DNA of 64,000 nucleotides from Lawsonella sp012842085. GTDB taxonomy: Bacteria > Actinomycetota > Actinomycetes > Mycobacteriales > Mycobacteriaceae. The stretch spans positions 124,001-188,000 of the forward strand of contig DAINXV010000003.1 of the NCBI GenBank assembly GCA_036749735.1, in the 5' to 3' direction. Positions 33,601 through 42,398 of the stretch are shown here, piece after piece. The notes below the pieces were generated by a model that was not told the origin of the DNA, searched no databases, and saw only the letters and a list, made by a program, of their open reading frames with translations. The translations under genes were made by a program, and so were the position numbers. How positions within the stretch are numbered: the first letter of the stretch is position 1; every line of letters starts with the position of its first letter.

Positions 33601-34992
33601 ATGGCCACATTGGCGTCCCTGACCGATTGGATGCGCACCAATATTGCCCAACAGGATGCGCAGATTTTTCAGGACCTAACCGAGTGCGTCGCCCACCCCT
33701 CGGTCTTTCTGGAAGACTCCGAAAGCTGCCTCAAGAGTGCTGAATGGGTGCAAGAAGCCTTCCGTGCGGTCGGGGTGGACAATATTGAGATTCGGGAAGC
33801 AGCTGACGGCTCCTACCCTCTTTTCGGTTATGTGGAGCCCGCTGCTGGGAAACCGACAGTGCTGCTCTACTGCCACCACGATGTGCAGCCTGCCGACGAT
33901 CAACCCGGGTGGGAGACAGATCCCTGGGTGGTGACGGAGAAGAACAACCGCTGGTACGGACGTGGCACCGCCGACGATAAGGGCAACCTGGTGGCGCTGC
34001 TGGCCGCACTGCGGGCACTCCGCGAATGGGCACCCCAATCCGACCATCCCGACCACCCCTTCGGTGGGGTTGGTATCCGCATGGTGGTGGAAGGCTCGGA
34101 GGAAGCCGGCGGGGAGGGCCTCGACGATTGGTTGCAGAAGCACCCCGAATGGTTTGCCGCCGATGCGATCCTGATTGCGGACACCGGCAACGTGGCCGTG
34201 GGCAAACCCACTATCAACATTTCGCTGCGCGGCGTCGCCATGTTGACCGTGAAGCTGCGGACATTGCGCTCCCCCGTCCACTCGGGACAGTACGGTGGCC
34301 CGGCGCCAGATGCCCTCATGGGGCTCATTAGCATGTTAGCGAGCTTGCGCGGAGCCGACGGCGGCCTCACTATTGACGACCTTCCCGCCGACCAGGAATG
34401 GGATGGCGTGCAGTACAGCCCGGAAGAGTTTGCGTCCGACGCTGGGGTGCTGCCGGGTGTTGAGCTCTGCTCCGCAGGTACCCCCTCCGAAATGGCGTGG
34501 GCCCGCCCCACAGTGACCATCACCGGCCTGGATGCCACCCCGGTGAAGAAAGCTATTAATGCGGTGCCGGCGGAAGCCGCTGCCGTCATCAACCTGCGCG
34601 TTCCTCCCACAATGGATCCGCGTGAGGCGCAAGAAAAACTGATTGCCCACTTGCAGAAGCGCGTGCCGTGGAATGCGCAAGTGGAGTTCGAGGACGGCGG
34701 TGTGGGCTCCCCGTACATGGCGGACACTAGCGGAACTGCGCACCAAGGAATGGTGGAGGCGTTGGCTGCCGCCTATGGGCAAACCCCCGAGGATGTGCTC
34801 ATGAGTGGTGACGGTGGCTCCATCCCCTTGTGTGGTGCGTTGAAGGCCGCGCACCCCGATACTCAGCTGGTGCTTTTTGGGGTGGAGGAGCCGCTGTGCG
34901 GTATCCACGGCCCCAATGAGTCGGTGGATCCCACGGAAGTGTCTGCCATTGCGACGGCTGTGGCGCTGTTCCTAGCTTCCTTTGAGGGATAA
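33601..34992 (+). CDS. M20-family dipeptidase/metallopeptidase
   Basis: A 463-residue M20 zinc peptidase. Metal and catalytic motifs are LLYCHHDVQPADD (His, Asp), RGTADDKGNLVA (bridging Asp), EGSEEAGGEGL (catalytic Glu and metal Glu) and MSGDGGSIPL. The inserted dimerisation domain includes LRSPVHSGQYGGPAPDA. It resembles the carnosinase/PepV-like dipeptidases of actinobacteria. Start ATG 33601 has a strong GGAGGA ribosome binding site, although the frame is open 132 bases further upstream. Exact substrate unknown. Confidence 0.88.
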   Translation: MATLASLTDWMRTNIAQQDAQIFQDLTECVAHPSVFLEDSESCLKSAEWVQEAFRAVGVDNIEIREAADGSYPLFGYVEPAAGKPTVLLYCHHDVQPADDQPGWETDPWVVTEKNNRWYGRGTADDKGNLVALLAALRALREWAPQSDHPDHPFGGVGIRMVVEGSEEAGGEGLDDWLQKHPEWFAADAILIADTGNVAVGKPTINISLRGVAMLTVKLRTLRSPVHSGQYGGPAPDALMGLISMLASLRGADGGLTIDDLPADQEWDGVQYSPEEFASDAGVLPGVELCSAGTPSEMAWARPTVTITGLDATPVKKAINAVPAEAAAVINLRVPPTMDPREAQEKLIAHLQKRVPWNAQVEFEDGGVGSPYMADTSGTAHQGMVEALAAAYGQTPEDVLMSGDGGSIPLCGALKAAHPDTQLVLFGVEEPLCGIHGPNESVDPTEVSAIATAVALFLASFEG

Positions 34993-35026
34993 CAGCGAGC
35001 GCGGCAAGTAGCTAAGTTCAAAGCAC

Positions 35027-35063
35027 AGAAGGGCTCCCCACGTCACTCGTGGGGAGCCCTTCT
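35027..35063. terminator. Bidirectional terminator between dipeptidase and virR-like genes
   Basis: AGAAGGGCTCCCCACG (35027-35042) pairs perfectly with CGTGGGGAGCCCTTCT (35048-35063), loop of 5 bases. Confidence 0.9.
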
Positions 35064-35096
35064 GGGTGATGTATCTGGGTTATGAAGCTGTAGGTT

Positions 35097-35624
35097 CTAG
35101 TCGTTGGCCAGAATAACAACCAGGTCTTCGTCCTGGTCTTTCAGCCAATCGGGGCGCGGAGCAGCTGGGTATCCCAGTTCCTTAGCAGCCGCTTCGCCCG
35201 CAGCCTTCATCTCGGGGTTGTCCTTGTAGAAGACGGTGGAGCGCTCCAGCGCGCCACATTGGCCTTCCGGACAGTTGGCGGGGTCGGACTGGCTAGTCCA
35301 GCCGGCGTCCTTCAGCTTGTCGGCGGTACGGCCAGCGAACCCTTCCTTAGTGGTGTTGTTGAGGACGACAACGCGCACCTTCGCCTTGTCGAACTCAGCC
35401 TTGGGTTCTTCCTTCTTCTCCGTGGTGGTGGCGGCAGGTACCGAGGAGCTAGTCGTCGGTTCCGTCAACACCTCGACTTTATGCCGTCCGTTATCGACAA
35501 GCATAAAAATACCGATTACTGCGCAGACCAGTGCGGCAGCAATAAGTACCATCGCGAGCGCCCGGTACGGGAAGCCCGCGGAGTCACGTTCAATGGGATC
35601 CTGTTGTTTCTTCATGTCAGACAC
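35097..35624 (-). CDS. LytR_C-domain membrane protein (VirR-like)
   Basis: A 175-residue protein with a short cytoplasmic N-terminus, one transmembrane helix (about 21-43), a Thr/Ser/Glu linker and an extracytoplasmic LytR_C domain (VRVVVLNNTTKEGFAGRTAD...). It has two cysteines (NCPEGQC). M. tuberculosis VirR (Rv0431) has this architecture and sits next to a DUF3263 gene and def, as here, so a role in cell-wall organisation or vesicle release is likely. Start GTG 35624 has TAAACT 6 bases upstream. Confidence 0.82.
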   Translation of the reverse strand: MSDMKKQQDPIERDSAGFPYRALAMVLIAAALVCAVIGIFMLVDNGRHKVEVLTEPTTSSSVPAATTTEKKEEPKAEFDKAKVRVVVLNNTTKEGFAGRTADKLKDAGWTSQSDPANCPEGQCGALERSTVFYKDNPEMKAAGEAAAKELGYPAAPRPDWLKDQDEDLVVILAND

Positions 35625-35684
35625 ACCGTCAGTTTACCGATAAATCTCCAGGAAGTATGCAACATACTTGCAGGAGCGTGTTTT

Positions 35685-35969
35685 TTACTTGCGTCGACGC
35701 TTTTTCTGCTGGTTCCGCGCGCGCGAGCGAGAGTCCCGCACTCGGAGCAGCCGCCGCACCAAACTCGGGTCAGCTTCCAGCGCCTCCGGTTTATCCAATA
35801 ATAAGTTTAACCGCTGGTAGTAGCGGGTCGCATTCATACCGAACTGGGTTTCAATAGCGTCCTCTTTGCTGGCTGCATAACGCCACCAACGCCGTTCAAA
35901 CTCCAGCATTTTCCGTTCTTCATCCGTAAGACCGGAACCGTCACCGCTTTCTGTTGTTACTTCAGTCAC
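35685..35969 (-). CDS. DUF3263 protein
   Basis: A 94-residue acidic-to-basic protein with LTDEERKMLEFERRWWRYAASKE and a helix-turn-helix-like middle (AIETQFGMNATRYYQRLNLLLD) and a very basic C-terminus. This is the actinobacterial DUF3263 family (Rv0430), whose fold suggests DNA binding. It begins with GTG, 7 bases after the thrC stop, and is followed by the virR-like gene. Confidence 0.85.
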   Translation of the reverse strand: MTEVTTESGDGSGLTDEERKMLEFERRWWRYAASKEDAIETQFGMNATRYYQRLNLLLDKPEALEADPSLVRRLLRVRDSRSRARNQQKKRRRK

Positions 35970-35976
35970 GATGAAT

Positions 35977-37434
35977 CTAGCTCGAGTTCTCCACGATGAC
36001 TTGCTTCACGTGCTCCGCATCATTGGGAACATCCAACACGCGGCGCGGCAAGTCCTCAATACCCTGGAAGCGCTCCGGGATTTCCGGTTGTTCCCCGGTT
36101 GCCTCCTCGATGGTTTCGGAGAATTTCACCGGCAGTGCCGTCTCAAGGCAAACAATCGGAGTGTCCACCTCGTTGTTGGCTTTCAGTTCACGCGCCACCT
36201 TCACACCGTCCGCGGTGTGGGGGTCGATCATAACGCCGTCGTCTTCCCACGTGTGGCGAATCGTGTCGAGGCGATCCTGGTGGGTGGAGCTGCCGGACAT
36301 GAAACCGTAGTCACTGACGATGCGCTCAAAAGCGGGATCGTCGGAAAGATCAAAGTAGCCCTGCTCATTCAGTTGGCGGCCGAACAGATCCGCCACCCGT
36401 TCGGCGTCGCGTCCCAGCAGGTCAGCAATGAAACGCTCAAAGTTGGAGGCTTTAGAAATGTCCATGGAGGGGCTGCTGGTAGCGAGGGTTTGGGCGGCAC
36501 TGCGCACCCGGTAAACACCCGTGCTGAAGAACTCGTTCAGCACATCGTTTTCGTTGGTGACGACAATGAGCCGATCAATAGGTAGTCCCATGCTGCGGGC
36601 GACGTGCCCGGCGCAGACATCACCGAAGTTGCCGGTGGGGACCGCGAAGCTCAGTTTGGTGTCGTACTGTTCGGCGGGCGCGACACCGTCGGTCATGCGC
36701 AGCCAAATGTAGATGTAGTAGACGACTTGGGCGACCAGGCGAGCCCAGTTGATGCTGTTGACGGCGCCGATGCTCCAGGTGCGCTTGAACTGGAGGTCGG
36801 AGGAGACTGCTTTCACAATGTCTTGGCAGTCGTCGAAAACACCGTCAACCGCCATGTTGATGACGTTGGGGTCGTCGATGGAAAACATTTGGGCCTGTTG
36901 GAAGGCGGTCATGCGGCCGCGGGGGGTGAGCATGAAAACGCTAATGCCGTCGCGGCCACGCATGGCGTATTCGGCAGAGGAGCCGGTGTCGCCGGAGGTG
37001 GCGCCCAGGATGTTGAGCACCTGACCGCGGCGTTTCAGTTCATATTCGAAAAGTTCACCCAGCAGCTGCATCGCCATATCTTTGAAGGCGGCGGTGGGGC
37101 CGTAGGAGAGGCCACCCTTGTAGATGTCGTCTTCCAGGTGGGTGACGGTGACGATCTCTTGTTCCGAGAATTTCGGGTAGCTGTAGGCACGGTGGGTGAG
37201 GTCGGCGAGATCATCCGCGGGGATGTCGTCGATGAAGAGCTGCAGCACCTCGGCTGCGAGAGCCGGATAGCCACCGTCGGCGAGGGTTTTTCGCCAGCGA
37301 TCCAGGTCCTCGCCGGTGATGGTGGGGTACTCTTCCGGGAGGAAAAGTCCACCGTCGGGGGCGAGCCCTTCCAGCAGAATGTCGGAGAACTTTTGCGGGG
37401 TACGTTTGGGGTCTCTTGTTGATATATAGCGCAC
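35977..37434 (-). CDS. thrC: Threonine synthase
   Basis: A 485-residue PLP enzyme converting O-phosphohomoserine to threonine. The long (E. coli/Corynebacterium) form starts MRYISTRDP and has LAPDGGLFLPEEYP, the PLP lysine in YGPTAAFKDMAMQLLGE, LGATSGDTGSSAEYAMRG and VPTGNFGDVCAGHVARSMG. Start is GTG 37434. There is no Shine-Dalgarno, but TAGAAT lies 6 bases upstream, hence probably leaderless. Divergent from def. M. tuberculosis carries its threonine synthase elsewhere, so this placement is lineage-specific. Confidence 0.95.
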   Translation of the reverse strand: MRYISTRDPKRTPQKFSDILLEGLAPDGGLFLPEEYPTITGEDLDRWRKTLADGGYPALAAEVLQLFIDDIPADDLADLTHRAYSYPKFSEQEIVTVTHLEDDIYKGGLSYGPTAAFKDMAMQLLGELFEYELKRRGQVLNILGATSGDTGSSAEYAMRGRDGISVFMLTPRGRMTAFQQAQMFSIDDPNVINMAVDGVFDDCQDIVKAVSSDLQFKRTWSIGAVNSINWARLVAQVVYYIYIWLRMTDGVAPAEQYDTKLSFAVPTGNFGDVCAGHVARSMGLPIDRLIVVTNENDVLNEFFSTGVYRVRSAAQTLATSSPSMDISKASNFERFIADLLGRDAERVADLFGRQLNEQGYFDLSDDPAFERIVSDYGFMSGSSTHQDRLDTIRHTWEDDGVMIDPHTADGVKVARELKANNEVDTPIVCLETALPVKFSETIEEATGEQPEIPERFQGIEDLPRRVLDVPNDAEHVKQVIVENSS

Positions 37435-37440
37435 GCTGCC

Positions 37441-37493
37441 ATTCTAGCCGGTACCTGCAGTTCCAGCGAAAGTGGGGGGTTCGCGACTAGGCT
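37441..37493. promoter_or_regulatory. Divergent leaderless promoters of thrC and def
   Basis: TAGAAT on the minus strand (37441-37446) lies 6 bases before thrC GTG. TAGGCT on the plus strand (37488-37493) lies 6 bases before def ATG. The start codons are 65 bp apart. Confidence 0.6.
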
Positions 37494-37499
37494 GAAACT

Positions 37500-38150
37500 A
37501 TGACTGTGCACCCCATTGTTATTGCTGGCGATCCTGTTTTGACGACCCCTACGGAGCCGGTGGATTTGTCGGAAGGTATTACTGACGACCTCCGGGAACT
37601 TATTTTCGACATGTTCGACACTCTGCGCGCCTCCAATGGGGTGGGTTTGTCGGCCAACCAGATCGGCATTAATAAGAGGCTGTTTGTTATCAACTGCCCG
37701 GATGTGGAGTTGGCGCGCGGCGCCGAAATGCCGGTGGAGGAATTCCATCGCCGCTCCGGCCGCCCCGGGTGGAGTGCCGACGGACAGAACCGCATTGCCT
37801 GCGTCATCAACCCAGAGCTCACGGTTGAGAATCCCCCAGATGGCGAAGTGCATATGAGGCGCGAATACGAGGGCTGCCTGTCGGTGCCGGGTGCGAGTCT
37901 CGCGGTGGACCGGGCGGACTGGGCGCAGGTGACGGGAATGGATGAGAACGCCCAGCCGATTAAGCTTTCTGGCTATGGCTTTTTTGCCAGGTGCCTCCAA
38001 CATGAGGTGGGGCACCTGGATGGGCACCTGTACACCGAATTTGTGCCGCTTTTTGCGCGCCCGAAAGTGAAACGGCTGTTCAAAAACGAGAAGTGGACGG
38101 AGCCGGGACGCACCTGGATGCCGGGCGTGGATCCGGATCCCTTCGCCTAA
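37500..38150 (+). CDS. def: Peptide deformylase
   Basis: A 216-residue metal enzyme removing the N-formyl group from nascent proteins. Motif 1 is GVGLSANQIG (Ser for the usual Ala), motif 2 EGCLSVPG with the metal cysteine, and motif 3 QHEVGHLDG with the metal histidines and catalytic Glu. Motif 3 has Gly where many enzymes have Asp (HExDH). An insertion of about 20 residues after motif 1 (MPVEEFHRRSGRPGWS) enlarges it. Leaderless start supported by TAGGCT. Synteny with Rv0429c. Confidence 0.94.
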   Translation: MTVHPIVIAGDPVLTTPTEPVDLSEGITDDLRELIFDMFDTLRASNGVGLSANQIGINKRLFVINCPDVELARGAEMPVEEFHRRSGRPGWSADGQNRIACVINPELTVENPPDGEVHMRREYEGCLSVPGASLAVDRADWAQVTGMDENAQPIKLSGYGFFARCLQHEVGHLDGHLYTEFVPLFARPKVKRLFKNEKWTEPGRTWMPGVDPDPFA

Positions 38151-38199
38151 CAGGTGAATCGCAACTGCTTCCCGCTGTTGCCGCACCCCAAAAATAGAG

Positions 38200-38256
38200 G
38201 AAGACCGGCGCCGCTACAGGAAGGACAAGGGAGCGGCAGCCGGTCTTCGGCTTTTT
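38200..38256. terminator. Terminator between def and gldA
   Basis: GAAGACCGGC (38200-38209) pairs with GCCGGTCTTC (38239-38248), with an inner CCGCT/AGCGG stem, followed by CTTTTT on the plus strand. It serves two convergent genes. Confidence 0.85.
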
Positions 38257-38308
38257 GGAAACGTCGTTACGCGACTAGTTGCACCGCGAGCGGTGCTGCT
38301 TCAGCGTT

Positions 38309-39445
38309 TTACTGCTTGTCGCGCTGTGCACGGAAGGTGCGGGCAGCAACGTCAGCAGCCTTAATAGCTTCAAAAACGTCGTCCGGGGTGATGGTTCCCT
38401 GCATCTGCTTCATGGTTTCGGAAGGATCGCAGGAAGCCACCGCAACCTTCATCAGGTCCTCATCCGAGACTTTGTCCAGGTGGATGTCAGCCATGGTGGT
38501 GGGCAGCTCGAGGCGCTCCATGAAGTCGAGGTACTTTTCCAGTTCCTTCTGCGGGGTGCCCTGCAGAACTAGCTGCACGACGCAGGCGAAGGATACTTTT
38601 TCGCCGTGGGTGCAGTGGTGAATATCGCCTTCCAGAGCGGTGAAGCCGTTGTGGATGGCGTGGGCAGCAGCAAGGCCACCGTTTTCGAAGCCAAGGCCAG
38701 ACAGCAAAGTGTTGGCTTCACAAATATTGGCCAGTGCCACAGACGGAATGCCGGCTTTGTTATCGGCAAGAGCCTGCTCACCGTAGTCGAAGAGCACCTT
38801 TTCGCAAGCTTCGGCAAGAACCATTCCCGCAATGGTTGGGCGGGCGGTGTCATCCATACGGTTGGCGCCGGCTGCGTGGACGGCGCGGGCTTCGATGGCG
38901 GTGGCGAGAGCGTCACCAATACCGGAGCGGGTGGTGCGGACGGGGGCACCAGCGATGATGCGGGTGTCAACACACACAATTTCGGGGTTCTTGGGGTAGA
39001 ACATGTACTGGTCGAAGGCACCGTCTTCGGTGTAAAGAACAGAAGCGCGGGCGGTGGGAGCGTCGGCGGAGACGGCGGTCGGGAAGACAGCCACCGGGAT
39101 CTTGCTGAGGGATGCTACTGCGCGGCCCGTGTCGGAGGCTTTGCCGCCACCCACAGCCACTACAACGTCAGCCTTCTTTTCTTTGGCGTCTGCTACCAGG
39201 CGCTCGATCTCCTGAATGGAAGCTTCTCCACGGAATTCTGCGCGGCTGACGTCCATGTCGGCGTCTTTGAGAGTATTGAACAGTTTTTCGCCTGCGATCT
39301 TCCACACAGTTTCATCACATATGATGTACGGCACACTTCCGAAGGGGCTGACGTAGCGGTCAGCGCGATCGATGAGGTCACGGCCCTGTACATACTGGTT
39401 GGGACTGGTGTAGACCTGGTCAAACTGAGTTTGGGGGGTAGTCAT
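38309..39445 (-). CDS. gldA: Glycerol dehydrogenase (NAD, zinc)
   Basis: A 378-residue iron/zinc alcohol dehydrogenase family enzyme oxidising glycerol to dihydroxyacetone. NAD-binding VVVAVGGGKASDTGRAVA, PTAVSADAPTARASVLYTEDG, and metal ligands Asp in SGIGDALATAIEARAV plus His in AAAHAIHNGF and HHCTHGEKVSF. It is divergent from a dihydroxyacetone kinase gene, making a two-step glycerol-to-DHAP route. The Shine-Dalgarno AGGAG is unusually far (14 bases) from the ATG. Confidence 0.93.
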   Translation of the reverse strand: MTTPQTQFDQVYTSPNQYVQGRDLIDRADRYVSPFGSVPYIICDETVWKIAGEKLFNTLKDADMDVSRAEFRGEASIQEIERLVADAKEKKADVVVAVGGGKASDTGRAVASLSKIPVAVFPTAVSADAPTARASVLYTEDGAFDQYMFYPKNPEIVCVDTRIIAGAPVRTTRSGIGDALATAIEARAVHAAGANRMDDTARPTIAGMVLAEACEKVLFDYGEQALADNKAGIPSVALANICEANTLLSGLGFENGGLAAAHAIHNGFTALEGDIHHCTHGEKVSFACVVQLVLQGTPQKELEKYLDFMERLELPTTMADIHLDKVSDEDLMKVAVASCDPSETMKQMQGTITPDDVFEAIKAADVAARTFRAQRDKQ

Positions 39446-39518
39446 AATGACGTTGTACTCCTATTTGGGAGAGGAATAAGAATGCAGCCCTACCCTAACC
39501 CCACTGATTACTGAAAAT

Positions 39519-39562
39519 CGCCTCAGGAATGTCCTGAAACCGTCTTCAGAGGCGGTTTTTGC
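39519..39562 (+). promoter_or_regulatory. Palindrome and terminator-like hairpin between gldA and dhaKL
   Basis: TCAGGA-ATG-TCCTGA (39523-39537) is a perfect inverted repeat, a candidate operator. Immediately after it AACCG (39538-39542 region) pairs with CGGTT followed by a T5 run, and CGCCTC (39519-39524) can pair with GAGGCG (39549-39554), competing with both. Which role applies is unclear. Confidence 0.35.
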
Positions 39563-39711
39563 TGCATTTAGGGCACTTCACCAGTAGCTTTACAATATTT
39601 GAGTAATTGCGGACTCTCCTCTCCAAACGTGCTGGCTGTCACTAATTTTGAAGCTTGTTATGAGCCTTACATATTGAAAATCTTAAGGTTTTTTAAACTA
39701 CACTGACGGGC

Positions 39712-41343
39712 ATGAATAGTTTCTTTGATGATGCAGAAACAGTCTCCCAAATCGGATTAACTGGAATCTCTCTCGGACGCCCTGACGTGGAGTGGCACGA
39801 CCGTGGCTTCCTCCAGCTGTCCGAAAATGTAGCTCAATCCACCGGTAAAGGCCCCAAAGTGGGTTTGGTCTCGGGCGGAGGTAGTGGCCACGAACCCCTC
39901 CACGCCGGTTTCATCGGCAACGGCATGTTGGACGCGGTGTGCCCCGGCCACGTCTTCACCTCCCCCAACGCCCGCCAGATTAAAAGTGCCACCCGCGCCG
40001 CCGATCAAGGTGCTGGCGTGGTGCACATTGTTAAAAACTACACCGGCGACGTCATGAACTTCGGCGTGGCATCCCGCATAGCCGCAGACGAAGGCCACGA
40101 CGTGGAAACCGTCCTGGTCGACGATGACATCGCCACCGAAACCGACGGCAACGACTCCCCCGGCCGCCGCGGCACCGCTGCCGCAATGTGGGTGGAGAAA
40201 GTGTGTGGCGCCGCAGCCGCCCAAGGCCGCAGCCTAAAAGAGGTTGCAGAACTGGGACGACGTGCCAACTCCCAAGCACGCTCAATCGCCGTCACCCTCT
40301 CCGGATGCCATGTACCCGGCAGTGAAGAGTCCTTCACCCTCGATCGCGGAGACATGGAATTCGGTGTCGGTATCCACGGCGAACCCGGCATCTCCACCGA
40401 AAAACAACAAGAACTGCCCGAACTGCTCGAGCGTATGCTCACCAAGCTGCTGGCGTCTCTCAACCAGCCCAAGCAGGTAGCACTTCTGGTCAACAACTTG
40501 GGTGGCATTGCCGAGCTGGAGATTTCCGCCATTCTGGTGGAGGCCGCTCGCTTCCTCGGCACCCAAGACGTGGAACTGGTACGGATCCAGTCCGGTGCCT
40601 TCACCACTGCCTGGGACATGCGCGGATTCTCGCTATCCCTGATGGCTGTGGACGAGGAAATGCTGGCACTGCTAGATGCCCCCACGGATGCTCCCGCCTG
40701 GCAAACCCCCGTGAAATTCACTGAGGTTCCGCAGCTGGCTGACGCCACCGCCTCGACCCTGCCGACCGCCGACTCTGGTGTTCCCCAGCGCCATATCAGT
40801 GCCTGGGTGGAGCGCGTTATGGACTCCATCCATGATCTGACGGAACTGGACCGCAAAGCTGGTGACGGCGACTTCGGCATCAATATGCGCAACGCCCTGG
40901 GCCCCTTCGAACTGCCTCTCAAAGGCACCCCGAGCGAAGTGTTCCACGCCATTAGCGAGTCCTACCTGGTTCGCGCCGGTGGAACCTCCGGTGCTGTCTT
41001 CGGAATATTTTTCGAGAAATTGGCGCAAGAATCCGAAGGTGCCGAAAAACTAGCCGATATTGATCTGTCGGCTGCCCTGCGCGCCTCTACCGATGCGGTA
41101 ATGGATCTGGGTGGCGCCAAGGTGGGCGACTGCACCGTTGTGGACGCCCTTGTTCCCGGCATTGAGAAACTAGAAGAAACTGGCTCACTGGAGGACGCAG
41201 CCGAGGCTGCCCTCAAAGGCGCCGAAGATACCGCCAACTATGCGGCATCTAAGGGTCGCGCCAGTTACGTGGGAGACAAATCCAAGGGTGTTATTGACCC
41301 GGGTGCTCTCGTGATGGCATGGCTTTTTGAAGGGCTTCTGTAA
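39712..41343 (+). CDS. Dihydroxyacetone kinase, fused DhaK-DhaL
   Basis: A 543-residue single-chain ATP-dependent kinase phosphorylating dihydroxyacetone to DHAP. DhaK half (about 1-330): LVSGGGSGHEPLHAGFIG, VKNYTGDVMNFG and H222 in GIHGEPGIS, which covalently holds the substrate. DhaL half (about 350-543): LDRKAGDGDFGINM (starting near 380, Mg-ATP), GGTSGAVFGIFF and VDPGALVMAW-like end. The fusion means it does not need the PTS. Leaderless start supported by TACACT 7 bases before the ATG. A CRP-like GTGC-N6-TCAC lies at 39629-39642. Confidence 0.95.
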   Translation: MNSFFDDAETVSQIGLTGISLGRPDVEWHDRGFLQLSENVAQSTGKGPKVGLVSGGGSGHEPLHAGFIGNGMLDAVCPGHVFTSPNARQIKSATRAADQGAGVVHIVKNYTGDVMNFGVASRIAADEGHDVETVLVDDDIATETDGNDSPGRRGTAAAMWVEKVCGAAAAQGRSLKEVAELGRRANSQARSIAVTLSGCHVPGSEESFTLDRGDMEFGVGIHGEPGISTEKQQELPELLERMLTKLLASLNQPKQVALLVNNLGGIAELEISAILVEAARFLGTQDVELVRIQSGAFTTAWDMRGFSLSLMAVDEEMLALLDAPTDAPAWQTPVKFTEVPQLADATASTLPTADSGVPQRHISAWVERVMDSIHDLTELDRKAGDGDFGINMRNALGPFELPLKGTPSEVFHAISESYLVRAGGTSGAVFGIFFEKLAQESEGAEKLADIDLSAALRASTDAVMDLGGAKVGDCTVVDALVPGIEKLEETGSLEDAAEAALKGAEDTANYAASKGRASYVGDKSKGVIDPGALVMAWLFEGLL

Positions 41344-41369
41344 CGGTCCCCTTCTCTCCCCTATGTCGA

Positions 41370-41409
41370 GGTAAAGTCCGCGGTCCCGAGTCCCGCGGGC
41401 TTTACCTTT
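41370..41409. terminator. Terminator after dhaKL
   Basis: GGTAAAGTCCGCGG (41370-41383) pairs with CCGCGGGCTTTACC (41393-41406), followed by TTT. Confidence 0.85.
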
Positions 41410-41447
41410 AGGCCGATCTCGCGGGCGAGACTCTGTAGACTCGAAGT

Positions 41448-42269
41448 ATGCGCCTTGCAACTTGGAACGTTAACTCTATCCGTGCCCGCATCGACCGCGT
41501 CACCGACTGGCTGATCCGCAACGACATAGACGCTCTGTGCATGCAGGAAACAAAATGCAAAGATGAGCAATTCCCCTTCGACGCTTTCGAAGCCATTGGC
41601 TACGAGGTAGCACACGTAGGCTACAACCAATGGAATGGGGTGGCAGTGGTGAGCCGCATCGGTATTGAAGACATGGAGGAGCACTTCCCGGCGCAACCTG
41701 GTTTCGCCAAAGACCCAAATGCGGAACAACCGGTGGAAGCCCGCGCCGTTTCAGCAGTGGTGGGCGCCATGGAACCCTCCGGCCCCGTCACCCTCTGGAG
41801 CCTCTATATCCCCAACGGCCGCGAAATCACCGACCGCCACTACACCTACAAATTGGAATGGCTCCAAAACCTACAGAAAGCCTCCGCAGAATGGCTGCAG
41901 GAGGATCCGGACGCACAGATCATGATGGCGGGCGACTGGAATGTGGCTCCCCTCGATACGGATGTGTGGGACCGGGAATTCTTTGAAGGCCGCACCCATG
42001 TGACCGATCCGGAACGGGAAGCCTTCAACTCTTTTGTGGAGGCGGGCTACCAGGAAATCACCCGCAAATTCCTGCCCGACCCCCACACCTACACCTACTG
42101 GGACTACCAGCAGCTACGGTTCCCCAAAAACGAGGGCATGCGGATTGATTTCGCCTATCTGAGTCCCGCCCTAGCCGAGCGCGCCACCGATGCACATATT
42201 GACCGCGATGAGCGGAAAGGCCCGGGCGCTAGCGACCACGTACCGGTCATTGTGGAGATCGCCGACTAA
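41448..42269 (+). CDS. xthA: Exodeoxyribonuclease III
   Basis: A 273-residue EEP-fold DNA repair enzyme (AP endonuclease and 3'-5' exonuclease). Motifs: RLATWNVNSIRAR (N7), LCMQETKCKDEQFP (metal E34), WSLYIPNGRE, MAGDWNVAPLDTDVWD and GASDHVPVIVEI (catalytic Asp-His). Length is typical. Leaderless start supported by TAGACT 6 bases before the ATG. Corresponds to Rv0427c by content and neighbourhood of def. Confidence 0.96.
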   Translation: MRLATWNVNSIRARIDRVTDWLIRNDIDALCMQETKCKDEQFPFDAFEAIGYEVAHVGYNQWNGVAVVSRIGIEDMEEHFPAQPGFAKDPNAEQPVEARAVSAVVGAMEPSGPVTLWSLYIPNGREITDRHYTYKLEWLQNLQKASAEWLQEDPDAQIMMAGDWNVAPLDTDVWDREFFEGRTHVTDPEREAFNSFVEAGYQEITRKFLPDPHTYTYWDYQQLRFPKNEGMRIDFAYLSPALAERATDAHIDRDERKGPGASDHVPVIVEIAD

Positions 42270-42398
42270 TTATCTTAATCGCGAAAGAATTCACTTACCC
42301 GTCACCTCTTTTCCGTGGGGAGGGACGTTTTCCTGAGTACCATTAGGCATACGACTACCTTGTACAACGTCACAATTCCCTAGCGCGAACAGCAGATT

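Noticed and set aside
36604..37422. Open frame opposite thrC (272 codons)
   Set aside because: Gly/Val-rich shadow of a GC-rich coding strand; thrC is certain.
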